Origin: Flavobacterium pectinovorum
Lineage (GTDB): Bacteria; Bacteroidota; Bacteroidia; Flavobacteriales; Flavobacteriaceae
Assembly: GCF_022802975.1 (NCBI RefSeq)
Contig: NZ_JAFEVZ010000009.1
Span: 62,001-126,000 of the forward strand
Length of the DNA: 64,000 bases
Direction: 5' to 3'
Below the pieces are notes generated by a model. It ran no database searches. It was not told the origin of the DNA and saw only the letters and a program-made list of their open reading frames with translations. Each line of letters starts with the position of its first letter. The first letter of the stretch is position 1. Positions 54,306 to 63,958 of the stretch are shown piece by piece. Made by a program: the position numbers and the translations under genes.

Positions 54306-55423
54306 TACAATTCCTCGATTTAAAAAAAGTAAACGCACTTTACGAAACGGAATTTCATGAAAAACTGAAATCGGTTTTAGAAAAAGGCTGGTATATTTTG
54401 GGCAACGAAGTTGCAACTTTCGAAAATAATTTTGCCAATTATTGCGGAACAAAACATTGCATTGGAGTAGGTAATGGTTTTGATGCCTTGGTTTTAATTT
54501 TTAAGGGCTATATTCAATTAGGAAAGCTGCAAAAAGGTGATGAAATAATTGTTCCTGCTAATACTTATATCGCCAGTATTTTGGCAATTTTAGAGGCTGA
54601 TTTGGTTCCTGTTTTAGTAGAACCCAAGATTGAGACTTACAACATCAATCCCGATTTAATTTCGGAGAAAATCACATTCAAAACTAAGGCAATTTTAGCT
54701 GTTCATTTGTACGGACAATTAGCAGAAATGGATAAAATAAATCAAATAGGCATTCAATATAATTTGATTGTTGTGGAAGACGCAGCTCAGACACATGGGG
54801 CTATTTTAGTCGAAAGTCGAAAGCCAAAAGTCGAAAGTCAAAAGGCCGGAAATTTGTCAAATGCTGCAGCTTTTAGCTTTTACCCTGGGAAGAATTTAGG
54901 AGCTTTGGGTGATGGGGGAGCGGTTACAACCAATGACAGTGAGTTAGCAAAAACGATTCAATCTCTTCGAAATTACGGGTCGGAAGCCAAATATCAAAAT
55001 GAATATATTGGTGTCAATTCAAGATTAGATGAATTGCAAGCCGCTTTTTTGAATGTGAAATTGCCTAATTTAGACGCTGAAAATAATTCACGAAGAAGAA
55101 TAGCAAAGCGTTATTTATCTGAAATTAAAAATGAAAAGATTATACTGCCTTTTTGGGATTTATCTGAAAATCATGTCTTTCACTTGTTTGTTATTAGAAC
55201 AGAAAACAGAAACCATTTGCAACAGTATTTATTAGAAAACGGAATTCAAACGATGATTCATTATCCCATTCCACCACACAAACAAAAAGCTTTTTCTAAT
55301 TGGAATCATTTGTTATTCCCCATCACCGAAAAAATACATAATGAAATTTTAAGTTTACCTATAAGTCCAGTGATGGCTGTGGATGAGGTGGGTCTTGTTG
55401 TTTCAGTTTTAAATCGATACTAA
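54302..55423 (+). CDS. DegT/DnrJ/EryC1/StrS sugar aminotransferase (FdtB/QdtB-like)
   Basis: 373 residues. PLP-dependent transfer of an amino group to a nucleotide keto-sugar. Motifs: [75 protein letters not shown] with PLP Lys197, and [20 protein letters not shown]. Together with the FdtA-like gene at 60.5 kb it suggests a 3-amino-3,6-dideoxyhexose. Odd: residues 170-182 ([13 protein letters not shown]) come from a 21-base repeat inserted in frame before the PLP lysine. Confidence 0.93.
   Translation: MIQFLDLKKVNALYETEFHEKLKSVLEKGWYILGNEVATFENNFANYCGTKHCIGVGNGFDALVLIFKGYIQLGKLQKGDEIIVPANTYIASILAILEADLVPVLVEPKIETYNINPDLISEKITFKTKAILAVHLYGQLAEMDKINQIGIQYNLIVVEDAAQTHGAILVESRKPKVESQKAGNLSNAAAFSFYPGKNLGALGDGGAVTTNDSELAKTIQSLRNYGSEAKYQNEYIGVNSRLDELQAAFLNVKLPNLDAENNSRRRIAKRYLSEIKNEKIILPFWDLSENHVFHLFVIRTENRNHLQQYLLENGIQTMIHYPIPPHKQKAFSNWNHLLFPITEKIHNEILSLPISPVMAVDEVGLVVSVLNRY
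54809..54850 (+). repeat. 21-base direct repeat inside the aminotransferase gene
   Basis: gtcgaaagtc at 54809-54818 recurs at 54830-54839; 21 bases (7 codons) apart, so the frame is kept. gtcgaaa-type units are more usual in intergenic DNA of flavobacteria. Confidence 0.7.
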
Positions 55424-55441
55424 CTTGGGCTTTATAAAAAA

Positions 55442-56758
55442 ATGAGAAAATTAAAATTAATTGTTAAGCAATATTTACCTGCAGAAGTGTGGGGCTTACT
55501 TGTTAAAGCAAAAAGTAATGTGTATCATAGTTGTATCGATTTATACAACCTATATTTTATTAAAATAGCACCTAGAAGACACCGGAAAGCACTTGAAATA
55601 GTAAGAAAAAAAGAAGTGATAAAAGTAGCTTTCTTTTTGAATCATGAATCGGTGTGGAAATATGAGGTGTTGTATGATTTAATGTTGCAGCATTCTCGAT
55701 TTGAACCTAAAATATTTGTTTGCCCAGTCGTAAATTTCGGTATGGAAAATATGCTGTTTGAAATGGATAAAGCCTTCGAGGCTTTTAAAAAAAAAGGTTA
55801 TAACGTTGTTAAAACATATAATAATGACACAGGAGAATATTTAGATATTAAAAATACCTTTTCTCCGGATATAGTTTTTTTTACAAATCCACATGAGGGG
55901 TTACAAGATTACAGATATTATATTTATCAATTTGCAAAAACTTTAACCTGTTATGTTCCTTATAGTATTACAACAACTAATTATGAGTTTGCCTATAATT
56001 TAGGTTTTCATGGTCTTGTTTGGAAAATTTTTTCAGAAACTCCCTTTCATAAAGAAATAGCGTCACACAATAAATGGGGCAAAGGAAAAAATAGTGTTGT
56101 AACAGGCTATCCAGGATTCGACCCACTTTTAATTAATAAAACGCCAAAAGAGGTATGGAAAAATAAAAATCCACTTTTAAAAAGAATTATATGGACACCA
56201 CATCATTTAATGAACGAGTTAAGCAAACTGTCTAATTTTTTAGAATATTATGATTTCTTTTTAGAAATAGCTGATATTTATAAAGATAAATTGCAAATTG
56301 CATTCAACCCACATCCTTTATTAAGAGTCAAGTTAGAAAATGATCCGAACTGGGGCAAAGAAAAAACTGATAATTACTTCAATAAATGGGAAAAATTAGA
56401 GAATGGTCAGTATGGAGATGGTTATTATATAGATCTTTTTTTAACCTCAGATGCACTGATTCATGATACTGGGTCGTTTATGGCTGAATATCTTATTACA
56501 GAAAAACCAGTTCTTTATATGATTAGAAATGAATCTATTATGGATTACTGGAGTGTTTTTGGAGAAAAAACATTAGCAGTCCATTATCTATCCAGAAACC
56601 AAAAACAAGTAATTGATTTTATTGAAAATGTGGTGCTGAAGGAAAACGATTCGTTGAAAGAAGAACGCAATGCTTTTGTGAAAAATACGTTGTTGCCAAA
56701 GAAGAACTTAACTGCATCTGAAAATATATTAAATTATTTAGAAGAAGAGATTTTTTAA
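55442..56758 (+). CDS. CDP-glycerol glycerophosphotransferase-like protein
   Basis: 438 residues. Nucleotide-binding half with IWTPHHLMN and QIAFNPHPLLRVKLEND, then DLFLTSDALIHDTGSFMAEY and KPVLYMIRNES: the pattern of the glycerophosphotransferase family (teichoic acid TagB/TagF-type, GT-B fold). In Gram-negative glycan loci such proteins add glycerol- or ribitol-phosphate or act as other sugar-phosphate transferases. The N-terminal RHRKALEIVRKKEVIKVAFF is a basic stretch that may touch the membrane. Confidence 0.75.
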   Translation: MRKLKLIVKQYLPAEVWGLLVKAKSNVYHSCIDLYNLYFIKIAPRRHRKALEIVRKKEVIKVAFFLNHESVWKYEVLYDLMLQHSRFEPKIFVCPVVNFGMENMLFEMDKAFEAFKKKGYNVVKTYNNDTGEYLDIKNTFSPDIVFFTNPHEGLQDYRYYIYQFAKTLTCYVPYSITTTNYEFAYNLGFHGLVWKIFSETPFHKEIASHNKWGKGKNSVVTGYPGFDPLLINKTPKEVWKNKNPLLKRIIWTPHHLMNELSKLSNFLEYYDFFLEIADIYKDKLQIAFNPHPLLRVKLENDPNWGKEKTDNYFNKWEKLENGQYGDGYYIDLFLTSDALIHDTGSFMAEYLITEKPVLYMIRNESIMDYWSVFGEKTLAVHYLSRNQKQVIDFIENVVLKENDSLKEERNAFVKNTLLPKKNLTASENILNYLEEEIF

Positions 56759-56815
56759 TAATTCACATAAAATAGACGTTCAGCTTTAGAATAAATAAAT
56801 TTTAAATTTTTTTAA

Positions 56816-58267
56816 ATGCACAATACCTCTCTAAAATCAGCTGCAACGAAAGGGATTTTATGGTCAGCAATTGATAAATTTGCTGTTCAAATAGGCCAAT
56901 TTATTGTGAGTATAGTTCTTGCTAGAATTTTGGTGCCTGAAGATTTTGGATTAATAGGAATGTTGTCCATTTTTATTGCGCTTTCTCAAGCTTTTATCGA
57001 AAGCGGTTTGGGAGTAGGTTTAATTCAAAGGCAAAATAGGGAAGAAATTGATTTTTCGACCATGTTTGTGTTTAATTTAGCTGTAAGTTGTTTCTTTTAT
57101 TTATTGTTGTTTTTTACAGCTCCTTATATTGCTTCTTTTTTTGGGCAACCACAGTTAACCATTTTGACAAGGATATTAGGATTGAGTTTGTTTATAAATG
57201 CTTTAGCAATAGTACAACGAACAAAATTAACAATTGAAATTGATTTCAAATCCATTGCCAAAAGTAATGTAATAGGGTTTGTGATTGGGGGATTATGCGG
57301 AGTAATTGCTGCAATAAGTGGATATGGGGTATGGTCCTTGGTTATTCAAACCCTAATCGGATCATTGGCTTCGTCACTGTCTTTATGGTTTTTTAGTAAT
57401 TGGAATCCTTCTATTGCTTTTTCAAAAAAATCATTTAAATCATTATTCGGTTACGGTTCAAAATTATTGATATCAGGTATTTATGCTCATATATTAAACA
57501 ATGTAAATAATATTTGCGTTGGTAAATTCTATCCTTTAGCTTCTTTGGGTTATTATACTAGAACAAAGAATTTTGCTGATATTTCTTCGGGAACAATTGT
57601 TAGTGTTATGCAACAGGCGACATTTCCAATACTAACAATGGTGCAAAACGATAAAGATAAATTGATTTCTATTTATAGAAGACTGATTCGTATGTCAGCT
57701 TTTTTTATTATTCCGATTATGACTCTTCTTGCCTTGCTGGCAAAGCCAATTGTTATACTGTTACTTACTGAGAAATGGATTGCTCTAATTCCACTTTTGC
57801 AATGGATGGTTTTTGCACGCATTTTTTCCCCAATGAGTACACTCAATATGAATTTATTAAATGCGGTGGGGCGTTCGGATTTATATCTAAAAGTTGATTT
57901 ATCTAAATTACCATTAACTGTTTTAGGTATGATAATTACAATTCCTCTGGGAGTAAAAGCTATGATAATCGGGCATGTTGTTACATCTGCATTAGCTTTT
58001 TTAATAAACGCCTATCTTCCGGGGAAATTCTTTGGTTATGGTCCATTTCAGCAATTGAAAGATATGTTGCCTTTTTTTGTTGCTACAATCGGAATGGTTA
58101 TTTCGGTAACATTTATGGTTTACTTAATAGATAATTTAGTCTTACAATTATTTATTGGAGGGATAATAGGGGTAATTACATATTTATTTATTTGTTGGTT
58201 ATTAAAATTAGAAGAGTTAACAGAAGTTTGGAAACTATTTTTAAAGTTAAAAAATAGGACTTTGTAA
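56816..58267 (+). CDS. Polysaccharide flippase (Wzx/PST type, MOP superfamily)
   Basis: 483 residues with about twelve to fourteen membrane helices. Starts with SAATKGILWSAIDKFAVQIG, QFIVSIVLARILVPEDFGLI and has GLGVGLIQRQ, KNFADISSGTIVSVMQQATF. Moves lipid-linked glycan units across the inner membrane. No Wzy polymerase or initiating transferase was seen in the window, so the locus may continue elsewhere. Confidence 0.92.
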   Translation: MHNTSLKSAATKGILWSAIDKFAVQIGQFIVSIVLARILVPEDFGLIGMLSIFIALSQAFIESGLGVGLIQRQNREEIDFSTMFVFNLAVSCFFYLLLFFTAPYIASFFGQPQLTILTRILGLSLFINALAIVQRTKLTIEIDFKSIAKSNVIGFVIGGLCGVIAAISGYGVWSLVIQTLIGSLASSLSLWFFSNWNPSIAFSKKSFKSLFGYGSKLLISGIYAHILNNVNNICVGKFYPLASLGYYTRTKNFADISSGTIVSVMQQATFPILTMVQNDKDKLISIYRRLIRMSAFFIIPIMTLLALLAKPIVILLLTEKWIALIPLLQWMVFARIFSPMSTLNMNLLNAVGRSDLYLKVDLSKLPLTVLGMIITIPLGVKAMIIGHVVTSALAFLINAYLPGKFFGYGPFQQLKDMLPFFVATIGMVISVTFMVYLIDNLVLQLFIGGIIGVITYLFICWLLKLEELTEVWKLFLKLKNRTL

Positions 58268-58291
58268 AAGAGTTAATTGATTTTCTGTTAG

Positions 58292-59422
58292 TTATTGCCA
58301 AATTTCTAAATAGCGTTGAGCTATTTTTATATAATCATGTTCCTTTTCTACGAATAATCTAGCTCGTTTTCCAATCGCAATTATTTCATCTGGATTTTCT
58401 ATTAAAAAAGACAACTCTTTTACTAAATAATCTACATCTGGTTTGGCATTAATACAAACAGCTTTGGTTATTTTATAATAATCTACAAACTCTGGTTCTG
58501 CACCAGTAAAAACTACTTTCCCTTTTGTCATTGCTTCGAGGGCATTATATCCTTGGTCATAACTGTATGCTTGATCTAAAAGAATATGAGCTTTGTTGTA
58601 TAATTTAATATACTCTCGATAAGGAATGTTTTTAGTAATTGTAATTTCGACTTTTTCGGAATATTTTTGAGAAATAATTTCTAAAGCTTTTTCAAAATAA
58701 TAAATGCCTTTTTGGTAGTAATTAAATTCGTTAATGCCTAAAAAAATATTTATTTTATTCTCTATTTTTAATTCTTCAAAATTATTTTTTTTTAAATTTA
58801 TTGGATATGGAATTAACCCTAGGTACTTTTGATGTTTTTTTATAGCTTCTATATAATCTAAATCATTGGCAATAATTCCGTTGCAATTTGCTAATACAAA
58901 TTCATGTACTTTTTTATGGTTTTCTTTTAATAAATCAAAATAAGAAGCGTATTCTTTGGTTAAGTTCGGATTTTTAAAAAAAGCTTGTAGTATTGACTTT
59001 TTGTTTTTGTTTTCAATATCATATTTCATATTCAAAAAATCTGCACCACAGGATAGAACAAAAACTTTTTTGTTTTGTTGGAAAATTTTTTTCAACAAAA
59101 TAAATTCTATCTTTTTATTTGTTTTTATAGGATTTTCACTTATAAATTGAACGATTTCGAAATTTTTAAAATTATTAGATAATAAATAAAAGCGTAACCC
59201 TATTTCTAATGTTGCAATGTCAAAACCCAAGATTCTGAAGATAGATTGTCTAAAAATATTTATAAACTTTGTATTGCAAAATTTTGATTCAGTTGAAAAA
59301 TCTACTGGAAATTTCCTGAAATCACTATTTGATACTATAGAAACATCATGCCCGAGTTCAAGGAGTCCTTCTTTTAATGAATTATGAAACCGGCTATATT
59401 CCCCGATAAGTAAAATGCGCAT
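58292..59422 (-). CDS. Glycosyltransferase (GT-B, family 4-like)
   Basis: 376 residues. N-terminal MRILLIGEYSRFHNSLKEGL and C-terminal LGINEFNYYQKGIYYFEKAL, HILLDQAYSYDQGYNALEAM, TKGKVVFTGAEPEFVDYY with the EAM Glu typical of GT4. It is on the minus strand inside a plus-strand locus, between two genes that are 1.2 kb apart otherwise, and is very AT-rich. This suggests it was inserted or inverted later. Acceptor and donor unknown. Confidence 0.85.
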   Translation of the reverse strand: MRILLIGEYSRFHNSLKEGLLELGHDVSIVSNSDFRKFPVDFSTESKFCNTKFINIFRQSIFRILGFDIATLEIGLRFYLLSNNFKNFEIVQFISENPIKTNKKIEFILLKKIFQQNKKVFVLSCGADFLNMKYDIENKNKKSILQAFFKNPNLTKEYASYFDLLKENHKKVHEFVLANCNGIIANDLDYIEAIKKHQKYLGLIPYPINLKKNNFEELKIENKINIFLGINEFNYYQKGIYYFEKALEIISQKYSEKVEITITKNIPYREYIKLYNKAHILLDQAYSYDQGYNALEAMTKGKVVFTGAEPEFVDYYKITKAVCINAKPDVDYLVKELSFLIENPDEIIAIGKRARLFVEKEHDYIKIAQRYLEIWQ

Positions 59423-59461
59423 AAATGATTATATTTGAAGCTAAAATAGATAATAAATTAA

Positions 59462-60550
59462 ATGAGTGACAGAAAAAGTACATTTAAAATTGCATTGATT
59501 GGAGATTGTTTAGCCGGTGGGGGTGCTGAAAAAGTACATGCTACATTGTCTACTTTTTTTTTTCAAAATAAAATAGAAGTTCATAATGTCATTTTTATCG
59601 ATTGGGTCACCTATGATTTTTCTGGAGAATTGGTCAATTTAGGAAAAATGAAATCGGTTACGATTTTAGATAAATTAAAACGTCTTTATTTCTTGAAAAA
59701 TTATTTACTTCAAAACAAGTTTGATTTTATTATCGATTTTAGATATAGAGTGAATGCTATAAATGAGATTTTGATTTCTTATTTAGTTTATAAATCACCA
59801 ACAATTTACACAGTACATAGCGGAATTATTGAAAATTATATTCCCAAGAGCAGTTTTTTGGCTAATTTAATTTATGGTAAACAGACAATTGTAACTGTCA
59901 GTAAGTCAATTGAAAATATTTTGAAAAAGAACTTAAATTCTGTGTTAACAACAATTTATAATCCGTTTGATATCGATAAAATTCAAATTTTGGCTAATGA
60001 ATTTATTCCTGAAGAAAAGAATTATATTTTGGCAGTTGGGCGAATGAACGAAAAAGTAAAACAATTTGATAAACTTATTGAAGCTTATAGTATTTCAACG
60101 CTGCCCAATAAAGAAATCAAATTACTCATAATTGGTGAAGGAAAATATTTGGAAGAGTTGAAAGAATTGGTTTTTGAAAAGAAACTACAAGACAAAGTAA
60201 TTTTTAAAAATTATCAATCTAATCCACATCCTTATCAAAAAAAAGCACTTTTTACGGTTGTTTCAAGTAAAAATGAAGGCTTTCCAAGTGTGATTATCGA
60301 AAGTTTAATCGTAGAGACACCCGTAGTGTCTTTTGATTGTTTTTGTGGACCTGGTGAAATTATAGTAAATTATGAAAATGGTGTTTTGGTAGAAAATCAA
60401 AATATTATGGGATTAGCACAAGCGATGGATGAAATGGTTGAAAATAAATTATTATATTCCAATTGTAAAAAAAATGCTTTGCAGTCCGTTACAACTTTTT
60501 CAGTAGCGAACATTGGAAAACAATGGTTAAATTTGATGCAATTAAAATAA
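59462..60550 (+). CDS. Glycosyltransferase (GT4)
   Basis: 362 residues. GGGAEKVHATLSTFF near the N-terminus, AVGRMNEKVKQFDKLIEAYS (linker with donor-site Lys), LLIIGEGKYLEELKELV and SSKNEGFPSVIIESLIVETP with the E-x7-E pair (E269/E277 region). Divergent from the previous gene; 39 bases between the starts. Probably adds one sugar of the repeat unit. Confidence 0.9.
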   Translation: MSDRKSTFKIALIGDCLAGGGAEKVHATLSTFFFQNKIEVHNVIFIDWVTYDFSGELVNLGKMKSVTILDKLKRLYFLKNYLLQNKFDFIIDFRYRVNAINEILISYLVYKSPTIYTVHSGIIENYIPKSSFLANLIYGKQTIVTVSKSIENILKKNLNSVLTTIYNPFDIDKIQILANEFIPEEKNYILAVGRMNEKVKQFDKLIEAYSISTLPNKEIKLLIIGEGKYLEELKELVFEKKLQDKVIFKNYQSNPHPYQKKALFTVVSSKNEGFPSVIIESLIVETPVVSFDCFCGPGEIIVNYENGVLVENQNIMGLAQAMDEMVENKLLYSNCKKNALQSVTTFSVANIGKQWLNLMQLK

Positions 60551-60560
60551 GTAAGCAAAA

Positions 60561-60953
60561 ATGAAGGTTACTATTATTGAAATTCCTAAAATTGAGAATA
60601 GTCTTGGGAATATTGCCGTTATTGAAAATGATACCGTACCTTTTGAAATTAAAAGAGTATATTATCTTTTCGATATTCCAAGTAATGCTACTCGTGGAGG
60701 GCATGCTCACAAGAAATTACAGCAGGTTTTAATTGCAATTAGTGGTAGTTTCGACGTGGTCTTAAATAATGGGAAAACTCAAAATACGATAACACTGAAT
60801 AAGCCAGATAAGGGATTGCTTATTGAAAACAATACTTGGAGAGAGTTAGAAAATTTTTCTTCGGGAGCAGTGTGTCTTGTTTTGGCTTCAAACGAATATG
60901 ATGAGGATGATTACTTGAGGGATTATGAAGAATTTTTAACTTCTATAAAATGA
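60561..60953 (+). CDS. FdtA/QdtA-type sugar 3,4-ketoisomerase
   Basis: 130 residues, cupin. Converts dTDP-4-keto-6-deoxyglucose to the 3-keto sugar. Signatures: RVYYLFDIPSNATRGGHAHK, KKLQQVLIAISGSFDVVLNN, KGLLIENNTWRELENFSSGA, and LASNEYDEDDYLRDYEEF. The RGxHAHK motif holds the active-site histidines. The matching aminotransferase is 5 kb upstream (54302). Its stop overlaps the next start (ATGA). Confidence 0.9.
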   Translation: MKVTIIEIPKIENSLGNIAVIENDTVPFEIKRVYYLFDIPSNATRGGHAHKKLQQVLIAISGSFDVVLNNGKTQNTITLNKPDKGLLIENNTWRELENFSSGAVCLVLASNEYDEDDYLRDYEEFLTSIK

Positions 60954-62041
60954 AAATTCTTTTTATAACGCCAAAAATTAATAACCAAGGTGGTGTGGCA
61001 AGAGTTCTTTCGTTAAGGTCAAACTATTTTATACAAAATAAAAATTATCAAATACACATTCTAACCCAAAACAGCAGAAACTTCCCATTGTTTTTTGATT
61101 TTGATAAAAGAATTGTATTGCACGATATGTCTCTTTTAGGTAATCCAATAAAGTTTTTGCTTAGCTATAGGAAAGGGCTAAATGAATTGGTTGCAAAAAT
61201 AAATCCTGATGTTATTTTTGTGTTAGACAATGGTTTAAAATCTTATTTACTTCCTTATTTTTTAAAAACAACTATTCCTCTAATTTTAGAAATTCACGGT
61301 TCTAAATATGTTCAAGAAAAGAAAGTGACAAATAAATTATTTGATTTTTTTTCTATCAAGATTAAAGAAATCGGAATAAAAAGATACACTAAAGTCATTT
61401 TTTTGTCAAATGAAAGTGCTTTAGAATGGAATTATAAAAAACCAATAATAATTTCCAATCCAATTTCATTTTTGACTAATGATTTTTCAAACTTATCATC
61501 AAAAAAAGCAATTGTAGTTGCCAGACATTCCTATGAAAAAGGATTGGATAGAATGTTGAATATCTGGAAACGAATCATTGAAAAATACCCTGATTGGAAT
61601 CTCGAAATTTATGGAAAATCGAATGAAAATCAAGATTTACAAGAAATGGTAAATTCTTTGGGTATTGGTAGTAATGTTACTTTTTTTGAACCCGTAAAAA
61701 ATATTTTAGAAAAATATTTAAATTCTTCTTTATTTCTTATGACTTCACGGTCAGAAGGATTCCCAATGGTTTTGTTAGAAGCCATGGCTTTGGGTTTGCC
61801 AGTTGTGGCTTATGACTGCCCTTGTGGACCAAGAGCGATTATTAAAAATGGCGAAAACGGATTTCTAGTAGAAGATAGTAATGCAGATTCATTTGTTGAA
61901 AAGCTTGAATTGCTAATGAACGATGAAAACTTGAGAATTCAAATGGGGTTGAGTGCTAGGGAAAGTGTGAAAAAATACAATTTAGAAAACATAATGGTGC
62001 AATGGAAAACTCTTTTCGAAGAAATGGATAGTGAAATTTAG
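60950..62041 (+). CDS. Glycosyltransferase (GT4)
   Basis: 363 residues. N-terminal ITPKINNQGGVARVLSLRSN, then VVARHSYEKGLDRMLNIWKR, LEIYGKSNENQDLQEMV, SSLFLMTSRSEGFPMVLLEA (EGFP-x5-E), MALGLPVVAYDCPCGPRAII. Coupled to the FdtA-like gene by a 4-base overlap. Its stop overlaps the stop of the convergent GT2 gene within ttag. Confidence 0.92.
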   Translation: MKILFITPKINNQGGVARVLSLRSNYFIQNKNYQIHILTQNSRNFPLFFDFDKRIVLHDMSLLGNPIKFLLSYRKGLNELVAKINPDVIFVLDNGLKSYLLPYFLKTTIPLILEIHGSKYVQEKKVTNKLFDFFSIKIKEIGIKRYTKVIFLSNESALEWNYKKPIIISNPISFLTNDFSNLSSKKAIVVARHSYEKGLDRMLNIWKRIIEKYPDWNLEIYGKSNENQDLQEMVNSLGIGSNVTFFEPVKNILEKYLNSSLFLMTSRSEGFPMVLLEAMALGLPVVAYDCPCGPRAIIKNGENGFLVEDSNADSFVEKLELLMNDENLRIQMGLSARESVKKYNLENIMVQWKTLFEEMDSEI

Positions 62042-62922
62042 GATTCAATACTGCAGTAATAGCCTAATTTATATAAGTCAAATAATCTCAATGATGGTTT
62101 TGAAGAAAGCAAGTTATTTGTGATTGGTCTCTCTGTTTTTTTGAATAAAAAGGATATAAGCGAAGTTAAATATAGCTTTTTCAATAAATTATAAATTTTC
62201 AAAATTTTACTTTCTGAATGGTCTAAATTAGTATTTTGGGTGATGAATTTTAAATTTTCTAAAGCAATTTTGGTCTTGTTTAAAAACTGTTCGGAAGTTT
62301 CTAATCCTAAATGATAGGTAGGATTTTCGATGTGCTTAACGATAACGCCTTTCTTTTTTAAATCGGATAAAAACACCAAATCTTCATAGCCGTATCTCGT
62401 AATAGATTCATCAAATTGATTCGAAAGAAATACATTTCTTTGAATCAATAAATTAGAAGTCAAAGCCGAATACGCAGGATTTCTATTTCGGTCGTTTACA
62501 GATAAAGCTTCTCTTTTTTGTCCATAAACCCAACGCAGTAAAGCCTCTTTTTCAGGTTTTTCGTTTTTGTAAACAATTCCTCCAAATATAATTGAGTTAT
62601 TAGCAGTAGCTTTTAAATAGTTTTCAATAAATTTTTTTTGAGTAGGGAAAGTATCACAATCTAAAAAAAGTATCCATTCAAATTTTGCTTTAGCAACTAA
62701 AGAGTTTAAGTTTTTACCTCTTCCAAGATTTGACTCGTTGCTAAAAAAAGAGCAGTTTTTAAGTGACGTAATTTCTTCGTTTGCACTATTTAGTTTAGAA
62801 TCAGAACAGTCATCCTGAACTAAAATTTCATAATCAATTCCTAAACAATCAGCTTGTTCCTTAAGTTCTGAAACAAGCGGAAAAGCATTGTAATTATAAG
62901 TAGGAATAAGTATGGAAAGCAT
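62038..62922 (-). CDS. Glycosyltransferase family 2
   Basis: 294 residues, GT-A fold. ILIPTYNYNAFPLVSELKEQ at the N-terminus, ILVQDDCSDSK, NLGRGKNLNSLVAKAKFEW, and ILFLDCDTFP, the DxD metal site. It starts inside the stop region of ftsE (TAATG overlap), so it is co-transcribed with ftsE although it belongs to the glycan locus by function. Confidence 0.9.
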   Translation of the reverse strand: MLSILIPTYNYNAFPLVSELKEQADCLGIDYEILVQDDCSDSKLNSANEEITSLKNCSFFSNESNLGRGKNLNSLVAKAKFEWILFLDCDTFPTQKKFIENYLKATANNSIIFGGIVYKNEKPEKEALLRWVYGQKREALSVNDRNRNPAYSALTSNLLIQRNVFLSNQFDESITRYGYEDLVFLSDLKKKGVIVKHIENPTYHLGLETSEQFLNKTKIALENLKFITQNTNLDHSESKILKIYNLLKKLYLTSLISFLFKKTERPITNNLLSSKPSLRLFDLYKLGYYCSIES

Positions 62923-63605
62923 TACACTGAACGCTGTACAACTTCAAAAATTCTCTCATCTTCACATTTTAGTGTTTTAGATGGGAATTTCATCAGCAAG
63001 GCATAATCGTGCGTTGCCATGATAATCGTTTTTCCGTTGGCGTTGATTTTTTTCAAAACCTCTAAAACTTCAGAACTTGTCTGCGGATCTAGATTTCCTG
63101 TTGGTTCGTCGGCAAGGATAAATTCAGGGTCGTTTAACAAAGCTCGTGCAATAGCAACACGCTGTTGTTCACCACCAGAAAGTTGATGTGGCATTTTGTT
63201 CATAAAATCCTTCATGCCAACTTTGTCCAAAACTTCATCGATTTTGTGCTGCATGGCTTCTTTTTCTACCCAGCCGGTTGCTTTAAGGACAAATAACATA
63301 TTGTCTTTTACAGTTCTGTCCGGAAGCAATTTGAAATCCTGAAATACAATCCCGATTTTACGTCTCAAATACGGAATCTGGCTTTCTTTTAGTGTAGCCA
63401 AATCAAATTCTACAATATGTCCTTCACCTTCAGAAAGAGGTAAATCACCGTACAAAGTTTTCATGAAACTACTTTTTCCGGAACCGGTTTTTCCAATTAT
63501 ATAGATAAATTCTCCATGTTCAACTTCTAAATTGATGTGTGATAAAATTTTTCTTCCTTCCTGAAATATAGTGACATCTTTAAGAGATAGTACGGTTTCT
63601 GACAT
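62922..63605 (-). CDS. ftsE: FtsE-like ABC ATPase
   Basis: About 227 residues from ATG 63605; an upstream in-frame ATG at 63653 adds 16 residues outside the family. Walker [11 protein letters not shown]-loop [12 protein letters not shown], signature [15 protein letters not shown], Walker [13 protein letters not shown]. With FtsX it controls cell-wall hydrolases at the division site. ftsX is not adjacent in the window. Coupled to the GT2 gene. Confidence 0.92.
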   Translation of the reverse strand: MSETVLSLKDVTIFQEGRKILSHINLEVEHGEFIYIIGKTGSGKSSFMKTLYGDLPLSEGEGHIVEFDLATLKESQIPYLRRKIGIVFQDFKLLPDRTVKDNMLFVLKATGWVEKEAMQHKIDEVLDKVGMKDFMNKMPHQLSGGEQQRVAIARALLNDPEFILADEPTGNLDPQTSSEVLEVLKKINANGKTIIMATHDYALLMKFPSKTLKCEDERIFEVVQRSV

Positions 63606-63653
63606 AATAAACTGATTTGAATGTAAAAGTAGTAAGTTAACGCTTGGATTCAA

Positions 63654-63958
63654 AATAAATTTTAATCATTTCTCAGAAAATATTGAAACGAAAATTTGAA
63701 GCATGTAAGTGATATAAGTTCATTTTAACAAATGGCATAAAGGAGTTTTTTATTTACTAAACTTATAGGAGTTTATCATATTAACTAAATGATAAAATGC
63801 CTCGTTTATAATTACTTATATGATTTACAGGGTTGAGAAAAATCCTTTCAGAAGCTGTTAAATCAAAGCTGTTAAAATTTTTGTTCATAATAAAAGCAAG
63901 AAACATTTCGTTATAAACCGTATAAAAATAATACATTTGAATACTAAATATAATTAAA
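63654..63958. other. Intergenic region with short direct repeats
   Basis: No ORF. aagctgttaaa occurs at 63852-63862 and 63866-63876, and aggagttt twice near 63741 and 63768. These precede the -7 box at 63932 and may be binding sites. Confidence 0.35.
63932..63939 (+). promoter_or_regulatory. -7 box (tacatttg) of the last gene
   Basis: Exact TAnnTTTG, 19 bases before ATG 63959. Confidence 0.5.

Noticed and set aside
53328..62922. Prophage or integrative element
   Set aside because: No integrase, att repeats or phage genes; content is ordinary surface-glycan synthesis.
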